DNA of 63,759 nucleotides from Propionibacteriales bacterium (GCA_026392455.1 JAPLCB010000001.1:1-63759); one strand, 5' to 3'; shown: positions 1 through 10,400, numbered from the stretch's first letter. The notes: generated by a model from the sequence alone, not told the origin. Program-made: numbers and translations.

Positions 1-863
1 TGCTCGACGAGCCGGGCCCAGTCGGCGTCGGTCGCCGCCTCCGCGACAGCCAGGAACGGTCGGAGCCCGGTCAGCGCAGCGCGGGCACGGACGGCGCGGG
101 CGTGATCGCGACCGGCCAGCGCCTCGGTGCTCGCCCGGTCGCGGGCGACCCGGTCTGCCAGCCCGGCGTACGGGTCCGGCCGGGGCACGAACGGGCCGCG
201 GGGATCCGACCGAGCGTCCCGGTGGCCGGTGAACGCAGCGACGTCGAACGGCTCCTGCAGAGCCCGCAACGAGATCAGGAACCCGTCCGGATCAGGGTCG
301 GCGATCTCGGTCAGCAGGGTGCTGGCGCGGGCCCTGGGCAGCAGCAAGCGGCCCAGGTAGGGGGTCGCGGCGAGCCGTGGGGCCTCCTCCAGGGTCGGTC
401 CGTCGACGATCTCCGGTGCCAGCAGCAGCGTCGCGTCGTCGTCCAGTCCGACCAGCAGGTCGACCAGGGCCCGGGCTGGGTAGACGTCGCCGGGAGCGGC
501 GATCAGGACGTGCCGGCCGCGACTGCGGCGAAGCCCGTGCAGCCGCGCCTGCGGGACCGACCCGGCACGGAAGAACCGGGCCCGGGTGTCGTCACCGGCG
601 GCCGCCCGGGCGGCCTCGTCGCCGGCGTCGTCGGAGCTGACCACGACGATCTCGATCCCCGGGGAGGGCTGGTCGCGCACCGAGGAGAGCGTGACGCGCA
701 GGCGGCCGGGGTCTCCCCCGGCCGCGAGCACGATCACGCTCAGTGCTGGTCTGCCGTGCCGGAGCCGACGAGCGGTCCGGGCGAGACCGCGCCGAAGCGC
801 CGCCCCGCCCCTGCCCGGGCTGCCCGCGCCCGCACCGCTCGCGGCTCCCTGCACAGCGACCAC
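1..863 (-). CDS. Family 2-like glycosyltransferase, C-terminus cut off by window edge
   Basis: Read by hand on the minus strand; open to the left edge, so only the first ~287 codons are present. After a basic N-terminal stretch comes a GT-A-like Rossmann start (LSVIVLAAGGDPGRLRVTL), then IEIVVVSSDD and RGRHVLIAAPGDVYP, which sits where GT2 enzymes carry the DxD region. Start GTG at 863 lies 2 bp after the stop of the upstream solute-binding protein gene, so it may be cotranscribed with it; an internal GTG near 734 is an alternative. Acceptor and sugar donor cannot be told. The classical DxD is not obvious, so the enzyme may be divergent. Confidence 0.6.
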   Translation of the reverse strand, partial: MVAVQGAASGAGAGSPGRGGAALRRGLARTARRLRHGRPALSVIVLAAGGDPGRLRVTLSSVRDQPSPGIEIVVVSSDDAGDEAARAAAGDDTRARFFRAGSVPQARLHGLRRSRGRHVLIAAPGDVYPARALVDLLVGLDDDATLLLAPEIVDGPTLEEAPRLAATPYLGRLLLPRARASTLLTEIADPDPDGFLISLRALQEPFDVAAFTGHRDARSDPRGPFVPRPDPYAGLADRVARDRASTEALAGRDHARAVRARAALTGLRPFLAVAEAATDADWARLVE

Positions 864-865
864 GG

Positions 866-1822
866 TTACTTCAGGAGACCCTTCGCCTCCAGGTACGCCT
901 GGGCGACGTCCGGAGCCTTCTCGCGACCGATGGCGACCTGACCGATCAGGGTCGCCAGGTCCTCGGTGGTCAGGACCGCGGACAGCGCGTCGAGCGCGGC
1001 CTCGGCCTGCGGGTGCTCCTTGAGCCAGGCGGTGTTCACGATCGGCACCAGGTTCTCGGCGTTCTGCAGACCCTTGTCGTCGGTGAGCAGGACGAACCCG
1101 TTCTTCTCGACGACCGGGTCGCTGGTCCCGAACTGGCCGACGGTGACCTCACCCTTCTTGAGCGCGTCGACCGTGTCGTTGCCACCGAAGCCGGTCTTGA
1201 GGAACTCGGTGATCTTCAGGCCGTAGGTACCGGCGAGGCCGACACCGCAGTCGGGCCGCTTCTTGCAGTCCGGCGCGGCAGCGAGCTTGAGGTCCTGGCC
1301 CAGGGCACCGAGGTCGCTCAGCGACGTCAGGTTGTTGGCCTCGGCGAACTCCTTGGTGACGGCGAAACCGTTCGCGTCCTGCGCCTCGGCGGGCTTCAGC
1401 GCCGTCAGGCCGGCTGCCGCGGCGAGCTTGTTGAGCTCGACCAGGGTCGCCGCCGGGTCGTTGGAGGCGACCACCGGGGCGGTGTCGCCGTTGGCCGCCC
1501 GGTTGAGCGCCTCCGTCATCGACGAGAGGTAGTCGGTGGAGACCTGGAAGTCCGTCCCCGCCTTGAGCGGGTCGAGGTACAGGTCGCGCCCGCCCAGGTT
1601 CTTGACCGAGGCCTGGAAGCCGGCGTGGTCGAGCAGCCCCTTGTAGAGGTAGACGAGGACGTCAGCCTCGGGGAAGTCCTGGCCCACGATGGTCACCGGA
1701 CCGCCGTCGACGGCGCCGGCTGCCTTGGCGCCGTCGTCGTCGCTGCTGCCACAGGCAGCGGCTGCCAGCATGAGCGGCGCCACCAGCGCGATCGCGAGCC
1801 GACGTACGAGTGTCTTCTTCAT
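866..1822 (-). CDS. Glycine betaine/choline-type ABC transporter substrate-binding lipoprotein
   Basis: 318 aa lipoprotein: MKKTLVRR n-region, hydrophobic core and lipobox LAAAAC (Cys24), followed by a Ser/Asp/Gly linker and an OpuAC/ProX-like type II binding domain (VTIVGQDFPEADVLVYLY near residue 45, then VSTDYLSSM). Expected to sit on the outer face of the membrane and deliver a compatible solute such as glycine betaine, choline or carnitine to the two permeases encoded just upstream. The larger open frame reaches to 2149, but the Met at 1822 is the only start giving a signal peptide. Exact ligand is not readable from sequence. Confidence 0.88.
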   Translation of the reverse strand: MKKTLVRRLAIALVAPLMLAAAACGSSDDDGAKAAGAVDGGPVTIVGQDFPEADVLVYLYKGLLDHAGFQASVKNLGGRDLYLDPLKAGTDFQVSTDYLSSMTEALNRAANGDTAPVVASNDPAATLVELNKLAAAAGLTALKPAEAQDANGFAVTKEFAEANNLTSLSDLGALGQDLKLAAAPDCKKRPDCGVGLAGTYGLKITEFLKTGFGGNDTVDALKKGEVTVGQFGTSDPVVEKNGFVLLTDDKGLQNAENLVPIVNTAWLKEHPQAEAALDALSAVLTTEDLATLIGQVAIGREKAPDVAQAYLEAKGLLK

Positions 1823-1857
1823 GTTTCCGCCTTCTGTGTCCCGCAGCTGGGGGCTGC

Positions 1858-1881
1858 GCGTGTCCGGCGGGCCCGACACGC
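1858..1881. other. 7-bp inverted repeat in the opu-type intergenic region
   Basis: GCGTGTC, a 10-nt loop, then GACACGC, between the permease stop (1954) and the binding-protein start (1822). On the minus strand it would form in the leader of the binding-protein gene. It has no U-tract, so it may be an mRNA-processing or stability hairpin raising binding-protein yield over the permeases, or an operator. Function is inference. Confidence 0.35.
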
Positions 1882-1953
1882 AACCGGAGGAAGACCGGCG
1901 CGAGTGCCCGCGGAACGAGCCTAGGGCATCGGTACGACAGCGTGCCGTAACGG

Positions 1954-2637
1954 TCAGGCGCCGGACCGGCGACCCGGATCGACGACCTTCGCCAGGACCA
2001 GGAACGTCACCTCCAGCACCAACGCACTGACCGCGACGATCAGCGACCCGGAGACCACGATCGCGGTCTGGTTGTTGGCGTACCCGTAGGTGATGATGTT
2101 GCCCAGCCCAGGGCCCGAGACCAGGGCGGCGATCGTCGCCGTGGCCCACACCTGGACCACCGCGAGCCGGATCCCGGAGATGATCAGCGGCGCAGCCAGG
2201 GGCAGCTCGACCCGCCGCAGGACGGCGACCTCCCCCATCCCCATCCCGCGGGCCGCCTCGACGACGTCCCCGTCGACCCCGACCACCGCGGTGTAGGCGC
2301 CGGTCACGATCGGCGGCAGCGCGAACAGCGCGAGGGTCACCAGCGTCGCGAGACCGGCCCGCCCGAAGGGGCCCAGGGTGCCGGTACCCAGCACCGTCAA
2401 CGAGAACAGTGACAGCAGCGCGATGATCGGGACCGCCCGGCCGATGTTGGTCAGGTTGATCACCAGCAGCCCGCCGCGGTGCCGGTGCCCGAGCCAGAGC
2501 GCCAACGGAAGGCCGACCACCAGCGCGATCAGCACCGACGCGAACGTCAGCAGCAGGTGCTGGCCGAGCAGCACCGGGACCCCGTCGGGGCCGTGCCAGT
2601 TCGCGGAGTCGCCGAACCAGTCCAGGACGCCGTTCAC
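1954..2637 (-). CDS. Osmoprotectant ABC transporter permease (second permease)
   Basis: 227 aa BPD_transp_1 permease with about six membrane segments; the EAA-loop region reads VVEAARGMGMGEVAVLRRVELPLA near residue 130, the hallmark contact with the ATPase. GTG start at 2637 chosen because its GTGA overlaps the stop of the upstream permease by 4 bp, implying translational coupling. Pairs with the 239-aa permease to form the membrane channel of an OpuC/YehW-YehY-type importer. Confidence 0.9.
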   Translation of the reverse strand: MNGVLDWFGDSANWHGPDGVPVLLGQHLLLTFASVLIALVVGLPLALWLGHRHRGGLLVINLTNIGRAVPIIALLSLFSLTVLGTGTLGPFGRAGLATLVTLALFALPPIVTGAYTAVVGVDGDVVEAARGMGMGEVAVLRRVELPLAAPLIISGIRLAVVQVWATATIAALVSGPGLGNIITYGYANNQTAIVVSGSLIVAVSALVLEVTFLVLAKVVDPGRRSGA

Positions 2638-3353
2638 CCGACCACCGCCTTCGTACGCCGACCGGCCCGGGCCCACGGCGTCAGCAGGCGCTGCAGCACC
2701 ACCAGGACGACGTCCAGGGCCACCGCCAGCGCGACGCACAGCACGCTGCCGGCGAGGACCTGGGCCTTGAACGTGGAGTCCTCGATGATCAGGTCGCCCA
2801 GACCGCCGTAGTCGAGGATCGAGCCGACCGTCGTCAGCGCCACCGCCGAGACGGTGGCGACCCGCAGCCCGGACATGAAGGCCGGCAGCGCCAGCGGCAC
2901 CTCGACCCGCCAGAGCATCCGCGCGGGGCCGTAGCCCATCCCGCGGGCCGACTCCCGGACGTCGGCCGGCACGGCGGCCAGCCCGTCGAGGATGGCGCGG
3001 ACCAGGATCGTCAACGAGTAGAGACCCAGCCCGATCACGACGGTCCGCAGCCCGAAGCCGGTGTAGGGGACCAGCAAGGAGAACAGCGCCAGTGAGGGGA
3101 TCGTGTAGATCGCCGTGGTGGCGCCGACGACGATTCCTTCCAGCGTTCGGTAGCGTCGGGCCAGAAGCGCCAGCGGGATCGCGATCACCAGGCCGAGCAG
3201 GACCGAGGCGAGCACCGTCTCGACGTGCTGGACCAGGGCGGTCTGCAGTTCCTCCGAGCGCGTCTCGTAGTACTTCCCGCAGATCCACTCGTTGCGGGTC
3301 AGGCAGTTGTCACCGAAGGTGACATCCAGCGGAGGGGCGAACTGTGGGACCAC
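2634..3353 (-). CDS. Osmoprotectant ABC transporter permease (first permease)
   Basis: 239 aa BPD_transp_1 permease. An N-terminal extracytoplasmic stretch with two Cys (DNCLTRNEWICGKYYETRS) precedes the membrane core, as is common in OpuCB-like proteins. EAA motif ADVRESARGMGYGPARMLWRVE. First gene of a minus-strand run permease-permease-binding protein; its start is only 38 bp from the divergent ATPase start, so both promoters must share this short interval or overlap the genes. Confidence 0.9.
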   Translation of the reverse strand: MVPQFAPPLDVTFGDNCLTRNEWICGKYYETRSEELQTALVQHVETVLASVLLGLVIAIPLALLARRYRTLEGIVVGATTAIYTIPSLALFSLLVPYTGFGLRTVVIGLGLYSLTILVRAILDGLAAVPADVRESARGMGYGPARMLWRVEVPLALPAFMSGLRVATVSAVALTTVGSILDYGGLGDLIIEDSTFKAQVLAGSVLCVALAVALDVVLVVLQRLLTPWARAGRRTKAVVG

Positions 3354-3391
3354 GGCACGAACCTAGCGCGTCGGGTGACGCGGGCGGCTCG

Positions 3392-4366
3392 ATGATCCTG
3401 CTCGAGGGTGTCGGCAAGACCTACGACGACGGCACCGTTGCGGTCGCGGCCCTGGACCTGGCCGTCGCCGAGCACGAGCTCGTCTGCCTGGTCGGGCCGT
3501 CCGGCTGCGGCAAGTCGACCACGCTGAAGATGATCAACCGGCTGATCGAGCCGACGTCCGGACGGATCTACCTGAACGGCCGTGACGTCACCCACGCGGA
3601 CCCGGTGACCCTGCGACGCGGGATCGGGTACGTCATCCAGCAGGTCGGCCTCTTCCCGCACCAGGACATCGCCACCAACGTCGCCACGGTGCCGAGCCTG
3701 CTCGGCTGGGAGAAGAAGCGCGCCCGCGCCCGGTCGCTGGAGCTGCTGGACCTGGTCGGCCTCGACCCGGGCACCTTCGCCCAGCGCTACCCGCACCAGC
3801 TGTCCGGCGGTCAGCGCCAACGGGTCGGGGTGGCCCGGGCGCTCGCCGCGGACCCGCCGGTGCTGCTGATGGACGAACCGTTCGGCGCGGTGGACCCGGT
3901 CGTCCGGGGCCGGCTGCAGTCCGAGTTCCGCAGGCTCCAGCGCGACCTGGGCAAGACCGTGGTGCTGGTGACCCACGACATCGACGAGGCCACCAAGATG
4001 GGTGACCGGGTCGCGGTCTTCGCCGAGGGCGGCCGGCTCGCCCAGTACGACACCCCGGCGGCGATCCTGGGCGCTCCGGCCGACGACTTCGTCGCCGAGT
4101 TCGTCGGCAACGCCCGCGGTCTGCGCCGGCTGGCCGTCACCTCGATCGACCCGGCCCACCTCGAGCCCCTGGACGGCGTCACCGCCGCCGCGCTGGGAGG
4201 CACCGTGGACGTGAGCTCGTCGCTTGAGGACGCGATGGCCCTGCTGATGCGGGAGGACAAGGCCGTGCTCGGCGTCACCGACGGCCCGAAGTTCCTCGGC
4301 GTGCTGACCCCCAACGGCATCCACGCCATGCTCAGAGCAGATGTCCGAGCCAGCGACGCGCGCTAG
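3392..4366 (+). CDS. Osmoprotectant ABC transporter ATP-binding protein (OpuCA/ProV-like)
   Basis: 324 aa. Walker A GPSGCGKST, Q-loop YVIQQVGLFPHQD (typical for betaine importers), signature LSGGQRQR, Walker B VLLMDEPFGAVDP, switch VTHDIDEA. The last ~100 residues hold one CBS-like unit (VSSSLEDAMALLMREDKAVLGVTDG...FLGVLT) where many OpuCA/ProV proteins have two CBS domains that sense ionic strength, so the osmosensing part is short. Start ATG 3392 preferred over the upstream in-frame ATG 3344 because domain homology begins there. Transcribed away from its permeases. The stop codon lies inside the first 40-bp repeat unit that follows. Confidence 0.9.
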   Translation: MILLEGVGKTYDDGTVAVAALDLAVAEHELVCLVGPSGCGKSTTLKMINRLIEPTSGRIYLNGRDVTHADPVTLRRGIGYVIQQVGLFPHQDIATNVATVPSLLGWEKKRARARSLELLDLVGLDPGTFAQRYPHQLSGGQRQRVGVARALAADPPVLLMDEPFGAVDPVVRGRLQSEFRRLQRDLGKTVVLVTHDIDEATKMGDRVAVFAEGGRLAQYDTPAAILGAPADDFVAEFVGNARGLRRLAVTSIDPAHLEPLDGVTAAALGGTVDVSSSLEDAMALLMREDKAVLGVTDGPKFLGVLTPNGIHAMLRADVRASDAR

Positions 4367-4449
4367 CGCGGCGCCTGGCGAGGAGATCGAGGTGCCGGCG
4401 CGCTAGCGCGGCGCCCCGCGAGGAGATCGAGGTGCCGGCGCGCTAGCGC
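4361..4449. repeat. 40-bp tandem repeat, two full units plus a partial third
   Basis: Units at 4361-4400 and 4401-4440 differ only by three bases (positions 16-18 of the unit); the third copy stops after CGCTAGCGC at 4449. Each unit begins with CGCTAGCG, a perfect 8-bp palindrome, and the first supplies the last codon and TAG stop of the ATPase gene. No coding sense is apparent. Confidence 0.9.
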
Positions 4450-4513
4450 CGGCCTCGAGATCCGGTGACGTACGCGCGTACACCGCCGGGACAGGACGGC
4501 GACCACCGCGCCA

Positions 4514-4632
4514 GGTTTCGAGGCGGTTGCCAGCGCAACCGCACCTCAACCAGCAGACGGTCGGTTGCCAGCGCAACCGCACCTCAACCAGCAGACGGTC
4601 GGCTGCCAGCGCAACCACACCTCAAGCAGCAG
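4514..4632. repeat. REP-like element with a triplicated 38-bp hairpin unit
   Basis: Units start at 4525, 4563 and 4601 (the third partial, ending 4632). Each begins with GGTTGC-CAGC-GCAACC, a perfect 6-bp stem with 4-nt loop (third copy imperfect), followed by GCACCTCAACCAGCAG. The left flank GGTTTCGAGGC plus the right arm GCACCTCAACCAGCA match the REP-like elements at 31295-31332 and 62531-62639, but the central part differs. Lies between convergent genes, a usual place for such elements. Confidence 0.85.
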
Positions 4633-4635
4633 TTC

Positions 4636-5256
4636 TCAGGCGAGCTTGGCGTCGCCCTTGGCGTGCTTGCCCGACGCCTGGGCGACCTTCTCGTCGAAGT
4701 CGAGCAGGTCGTCGACCGAACCACGCTCGGTGTCGACCAGCAGCGCGAGCTCGGCCTCCTGCTCGTCGCGGAGCAGATCGATCGAGCGCTCGAGCTCGGC
4801 GACCCGGACCAGCGCGGCCGCGAACGCCGACTCGGCGGTCTCGGCCCGGACGGCCTCCTCGGCGGCGACCCGTTGGGCGTTGACCAGCACGGCCTGGAGC
4901 TCGTGGACCGAGGTGTTCGACGCGGCCAGACGCTCGGTCATCACGGTGGTGAACTGGGCGTGCTCGGCAGCCCGCTCGGAGAACAGCGACCGGTAGGCCG
5001 TGGCCGTCGCCGCCCGGTCGGTGGCGTGCTCGCGCCGCGACTGCAGGACCTCGGTCCAGACGATCCGCAGCGCTGCCCACCCCAGGGCGATCGCCAGCAC
5101 CGAGGAGATGCTCAGCAGCACCGGCGACTGGGTCGGGATAGCACCGAGGACCGCCACGGTGGCCACCGCCAGCAGGAAGACCGCGACCGTGACCCGGACG
5201 CTGCGCTGCCGACGACGGCTGGAGTTGAGCGGTTCGGACGTTCTGGTTCGGGCCAT
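4636..5256 (-). CDS. Membrane-anchored coiled-coil protein of unknown function
   Basis: 206 aa, family not recognised. Basic N-terminus (MARTRTSEP...SRRRQR), two hydrophobic segments near residues 22-40 and 48-66, then a long Ala/Glu/Arg-rich helical region (about 70-180) with heptad-like spacing (ELERSIDLLRDEQEAELALL), suggesting a cytoplasmic coiled coil anchored by a hairpin. It follows the DUF3180 gene by 3 bp, so it is probably the last gene of the folate operon. Mycobacteria also keep an unassigned membrane protein gene at this position after DUF3180. Confidence 0.7.
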   Translation of the reverse strand: MARTRTSEPLNSSRRRQRSVRVTVAVFLLAVATVAVLGAIPTQSPVLLSISSVLAIALGWAALRIVWTEVLQSRREHATDRAATATAYRSLFSERAAEHAQFTTVMTERLAASNTSVHELQAVLVNAQRVAAEEAVRAETAESAFAAALVRVAELERSIDLLRDEQEAELALLVDTERGSVDDLLDFDEKVAQASGKHAKGDAKLA

Positions 5257-5259
5257 GCC

Positions 5260-5739
5260 TCAGGGTAAATCGGCGTCCGGGCCTGGCGGCACACGACACG
5301 CGTGCTCGAGCAAGAGCCCGGCCGCGACCGCCGCCGCGGCACCCAGGGCCGCCACCAGGGCCCGAAGGATGACGTCCGCCGCACTTTCGCTCGCAACCCC
5401 GAGGCGGGAGATCGCAACCCCGCCGAAGACTCCCAGGCCGAACGCCGCCAACCGGGCCACGCTCTTGCCCAGGACCAACCGGCTCAGTCCCTGGTGCGGG
5501 GTCAAGGCACCAGGGCGGGAGGCGACGACCTGGCGGGTCAGGTAGGCGATCCCGAGGGTCACCGCAGCGATGAACCAGGCGACCCCGACGACCAGCCACC
5601 CCACCTGCGGCGACGGCGACCCGTTGTTGACCGCGTACCAGCGCGATCCCCAACCGAGCACCAGGCCCACCAGGCCCAGGACCACCAACGGCCCGGGGCC
5701 GGTGACCTGCACGTGACCACGCGGCTCGTCGCTGCTCAT
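5260..5739 (-). CDS. DUF3180 membrane protein
   Basis: 159 aa with four predicted membrane helices: 'PLVVLGLVGLVLGWGSRWY', 'VGWLVVGVAWFIAAVTLGIAYL', 'AARLAAFGLGVFGGVAISRL' region, and 'ALVAALGAAAAVAAGLLLEH'. Position directly after folK and the four-helix pattern match DUF3180 of actinobacteria. Start ATG 5739 is 13 bp from the folK stop. Function unknown; conserved linkage to the folate genes is the only clue. Confidence 0.8.
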   Translation of the reverse strand: MSSDEPRGHVQVTGPGPLVVLGLVGLVLGWGSRWYAVNNGSPSPQVGWLVVGVAWFIAAVTLGIAYLTRQVVASRPGALTPHQGLSRLVLGKSVARLAAFGLGVFGGVAISRLGVASESAADVILRALVAALGAAAAVAAGLLLEHACRVPPGPDADLP

Positions 5740-5752
5740 CGGACGGCGGGTC

Positions 5753-6340
5753 TCACGTGACGTCGAGGACCAGGTCCTCGCGCAGCACGACTCCGTCGCG
5801 GCCGACCTTCTCCACCAGGTCCGCGACCGGCCCGCGACCGGGGAGCTCGGCGTCGGGCTCGACCTCGAGCCAGGGCACCAGGACGAACGCGCGCTCGGCA
5901 GCACGCGGATGCGGCAGGGTCAGGTTCTCGTCGTCGGCGTGCCGGTCCCCGACCACGATCAGGTCGACGTCGAGGGTCCGGGGAGCGTTCACCCCGACGT
6001 CCCCACCCCGCTCACGGCCGTACGCCGCCTCGACCGCGTGGGCGCGTTCGAGCAGCGTGCGCGCAGCCAGGGTGGTGTCCAGGGTGACGACGGCGTTCAG
6101 GAAGGTCTTCGAACCCTCGGGAGCATCGACCGGCTCGGTCTCGTACACCGAGGAGACCCCGGTGATCCAGACCTCAGGGGTGTCACCCAGCGCCTCGAGC
6201 GCACCCTGGAGGGCGTACATCCGCTCGCCGAGGTTGGACCCCAGGGAGATCACGCAGCGTCGGATCGGGTGCATGTCACCGGTGAGGGTGTCGGCGTCGA
6301 TGGCCGAAGGGTTCGGGGACAGGTTCTCGAACTGGGTCAT
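5753..6340 (-). CDS. folK: 2-amino-4-hydroxy-6-hydroxymethyldihydropteridine pyrophosphokinase
   Basis: 195 aa. HPPK fold: RRCVISLGSNLGERMYALQ at residues ~27-45, VSSVYETEPVD, FLNAVVTLDT, and the catalytic/Mg-binding stretch RTLDVDLIVVGD with following LPHPRAAERAFVLVPW. Transfers pyrophosphate from ATP to 6-hydroxymethyl-7,8-dihydropterin, the step before FolP. The N-terminus carries ~25 residues before the domain. ATGA overlap of 4 bp with folB stop fixes the start. Confidence 0.95.
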   Translation of the reverse strand: MTQFENLSPNPSAIDADTLTGDMHPIRRCVISLGSNLGERMYALQGALEALGDTPEVWITGVSSVYETEPVDAPEGSKTFLNAVVTLDTTLAARTLLERAHAVEAAYGRERGGDVGVNAPRTLDVDLIVVGDRHADDENLTLPHPRAAERAFVLVPWLEVEPDAELPGRGPVADLVEKVGRDGVVLREDLVLDVT

Positions 6341-6696
6341 GGTCGGCTCCGTCTGATCGTCAGGGCCACGTCGGAGAACGTCGCAGCTATCGGGGCGTTC
6401 GGTTTATGGACGGTGACGTCCACCCAGTCGACCTCGTACCCCAGGCACACATCCGCGATGCGTTGCGCCAGGGTCTCGATCAGGTTGACCGGGTCACGCT
6501 CGACCGCGGCCTTGACCGCATCGACCAGCTCGCCGTAGTGGACGGTCCGGGTGAGGTCGTCGGCGGCGGCAGCAGCACGGGTGTCGATCCCGAGGACCAG
6601 ATCGATGACGAAGACCTGCCCCTCGGCACGCTCGAAGTCGAACACACCGTGGTGCGCGAAGACCTCGATGCCGCGCACCGCCAACTGATCACTCAT
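6337..6696 (-). CDS. folB: Dihydroneopterin aldolase
   Basis: 119 aa, usual length. MSDQLAVRGIEVFAHHGVFD with the substrate-contact HHGVF, conserved VHYGELVDAV, LIETLAQRIAD (catalytic Glu region) and VTVHKPNAPI (catalytic Lys). Converts 7,8-dihydroneopterin to 6-hydroxymethyl-dihydropterin. The longer open frame upstream (to 6975) lies inside folP; ATG 6696 overlaps the folP end by 8 bp, consistent with a coupled operon. Confidence 0.95.
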   Translation of the reverse strand: MSDQLAVRGIEVFAHHGVFDFERAEGQVFVIDLVLGIDTRAAAAADDLTRTVHYGELVDAVKAAVERDPVNLIETLAQRIADVCLGYEVDWVDVTVHKPNAPIAATFSDVALTIRRSRP

Positions 6697-7582
6697 CTTC
6701 GCCGACCTTACCGGTGGCCCCGGGACCGACAAATTCGCGGCCCTCCCAGGCCGCGACGACCCGGAGCGCGTCGACGGTGCGGCCGACGTCGTGGACCCGC
6801 AGGCACCAGACCCCGGCCGCAGCTGCCAGGGTGCTGACCGCGACACCGGCGTCCTCCCGCTCCCCGACGGGACGCGGAGTCCCGTCCGGGGAAGCCAGCA
6901 GGGACCCCAGGAACGACTTCCGACTGGCCCCCAGCAGGATCGGCAGACCCAGGCCGTCCAGCGCCGCCAGGCCACGCAGCAGCTCCCAGTTGTGGGCGGG
7001 GGTCTTCGCGAACCCGAGGCCCGGGTCGATCGCCAACCGGTCCGCCGCGATCCCGGCAGCCAGGGCGGCCTCGACCCGCGCCGCGAGCTCGGCGTGCACC
7101 TCGGCGACCACGTCGGCGTACGACGCCCGGTCCTGCATCTCGTGGGCGTGCGCCCGCCAGTGCATCGCGACGTACGCAGCCCGGTGCTCGGCGACGACGC
7201 TCAGCAGGTCGGGGTCCGCCAGCCCGCCGGAGACGTCGTTGACCACGACCGCTCCGGCAGCCAGTGCGGCTTCGGCGACCTCGGCGCGCATCGTGTCCAC
7301 CGAGACCAGGACCCCGCGGGCGACCAGCTCGACGATCACCGGGAGCACCCGACCCAGCTCCTCGGAGAGCAGCGGCCGGGTCGCGCCCGGACGGGTGGAC
7401 TCACCGCCGACGTCGAGCAGGTCGGCGCCGGCGTCGACCAGGGCCGTCGCGTGGGCGACCGCGGCCCCGATCTCGTCGTACCGGCCGCCGTCGGAGAACG
7501 AGTCCGGGGTCACGTTGACCACGCCCATCACCAGCGGTCGGTCACGGACCGGAAGGCCGGCGACGTGACGCGGGGTCAGCAC
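6689..7582 (-). CDS. folP: Dihydropteroate synthase
   Basis: 297 aa TIM barrel. VMGVVNVTPDSFSDGG (residues ~18-33) binds pyrophosphate; DLLDVGGESTRPGA; VSVDTMRAEVAEAAL; VVNDVSGGLAD; LAIDPGLGFAKTPAHN; ILLGASRKSFLG (GASRKSF pterin/pyrophosphate loop). Joins p-aminobenzoate to the pterin; target of sulfonamides. Lies 4 bp after folE stop. Confidence 0.95.
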   Translation of the reverse strand: MLTPRHVAGLPVRDRPLVMGVVNVTPDSFSDGGRYDEIGAAVAHATALVDAGADLLDVGGESTRPGATRPLLSEELGRVLPVIVELVARGVLVSVDTMRAEVAEAALAAGAVVVNDVSGGLADPDLLSVVAEHRAAYVAMHWRAHAHEMQDRASYADVVAEVHAELAARVEAALAAGIAADRLAIDPGLGFAKTPAHNWELLRGLAALDGLGLPILLGASRKSFLGSLLASPDGTPRPVGEREDAGVAVSTLAAAAGVWCLRVHDVGRTVDALRVVAAWEGREFVGPGATGKVGEDE

Positions 7583-7586
7583 GGAC

Positions 7587-8197
7587 TCAGCGGTGTGCCG
7601 CGTTGATCAGCGCCATCGCCTCGGACCGGGTGGCGGCGTTGTGCATGATGCCTCGGACGGCCGACGTGATGGTGCGTGCTCCGGCCTTCTTGACGCCGCG
7701 CATCGTCATGCAGAGGTGCTCGGCCTCGATCACCACGATGACGCCGCGGGCGTCGAGGATCTCCATCAACGAGTCCGCGATCTGGGTGGTCAACCGCTCC
7801 TGGACCTGGGGGCGCTTGGAGTAGACGTCGACCAGTCGGGCCAGCTTCGACAGACCGGTGATCTTGCCGGACTCCGCCGGGATGTACCCGACGTGCGCGA
7901 CCCCGGTGAACGGGACCAGGTGGTGCTCGCACATCGACCAGAGCTCGATGTCGCGGACCAGGACCATCTCGTCGTGCCCGAGGTCGAAGGTCGTCGTGAG
8001 CACGTCCTCGGCGGTCTTGCGCAAGCCGGCGGTGAGCTCCTCGTACGCCCGAGCGACCCGGGCCGGCGTCTCCCGGAGACCCTCGCGCTCGGGGTCCTCA
8101 CCGATCGCGTAGAGCAGCTCCTTGATCGCGGCAGCGGCCCGGTCGTGGTCGAACTCGCCCGCGGTGCGGGCCACGTCGCTGATCGGGTCGATCGTGG

Positions 8198-8201
<4 letters not shown>
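7587..8201 (-). CDS. folE: GTP cyclohydrolase I
   Basis: 204 aa. Conserved [21 protein letters not shown], zinc site in [10 protein letters not shown] (Cys-His), [34 protein letters not shown] and second zinc ligand in [11 protein letters not shown] (Cys). Forms dihydroneopterin triphosphate from GTP, the first folate step. ATG overlaps the ftsH stop by 4 bp, linking folate synthesis to ftsH transcription as in mycobacteria. Confidence 0.96.
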
Positions 8202-10207
<2,006 letters not shown>

Positions 10208-10259
10208 ACTCTCAGGTGGGCCCAGGATGCGCTCCCGCGCCCGGAAAACTGGGGTTTCG

Positions 10260-10352
10260 TCAGCTGTAGACGTGCGGCGCGAGCGTCCCGATGTCGCGCA
10301 GGTTCCGGTAGCGCTCCTGGTAGTCCAGGCCGTAGCCGACGACGAACTCGTT
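10260..10352 (-). repeat. Displaced copy of the hpt 3' end (93 bp)
   Basis: Matches 10401-10493 (the last 30 codons plus stop of hpt) at 92 of 93 bases; the single change (10284 versus 10425) is synonymous (Thr ACG/ACT). It lies 141 bp from the original, in the same orientation, just before ftsH. A GTG at 10355-10353 right at the junction would open a 31-codon frame encoding the hpt C-terminus, but no translation is claimed. Looks like the scar of a past recombination or integration event at the hpt 3' end. Confidence 0.95.
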
Positions 10353-10372
10353 CACGCGAGAAGGCTTCAGTG

Positions 10373-10391
10373 TCCCGGCCGACGTCCGGGA
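10373..10391. terminator. Hairpin after hpt, possible weak terminator
   Basis: TCCCGG-7 nt-CCGGGA, starting about 9 bp after the hpt stop on the minus strand and before the duplicated hpt fragment. No U-run follows, so termination is uncertain; it could instead be a processing hairpin. Confidence 0.3.
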
Positions 10392-10400
10392 GGCGGTCGC

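Noticed and set aside
4525-4632. Possible CRISPR array (38-bp repeats)
   Set aside because: Units are directly adjacent with no unique spacers, only three copies, and no cas genes.
10261-10355. 31-codon mini-gene from the hpt fragment
   Set aside because: It has a GTG in frame but no ribosome site and encodes only the enzyme's C-terminus; treated as a scar.
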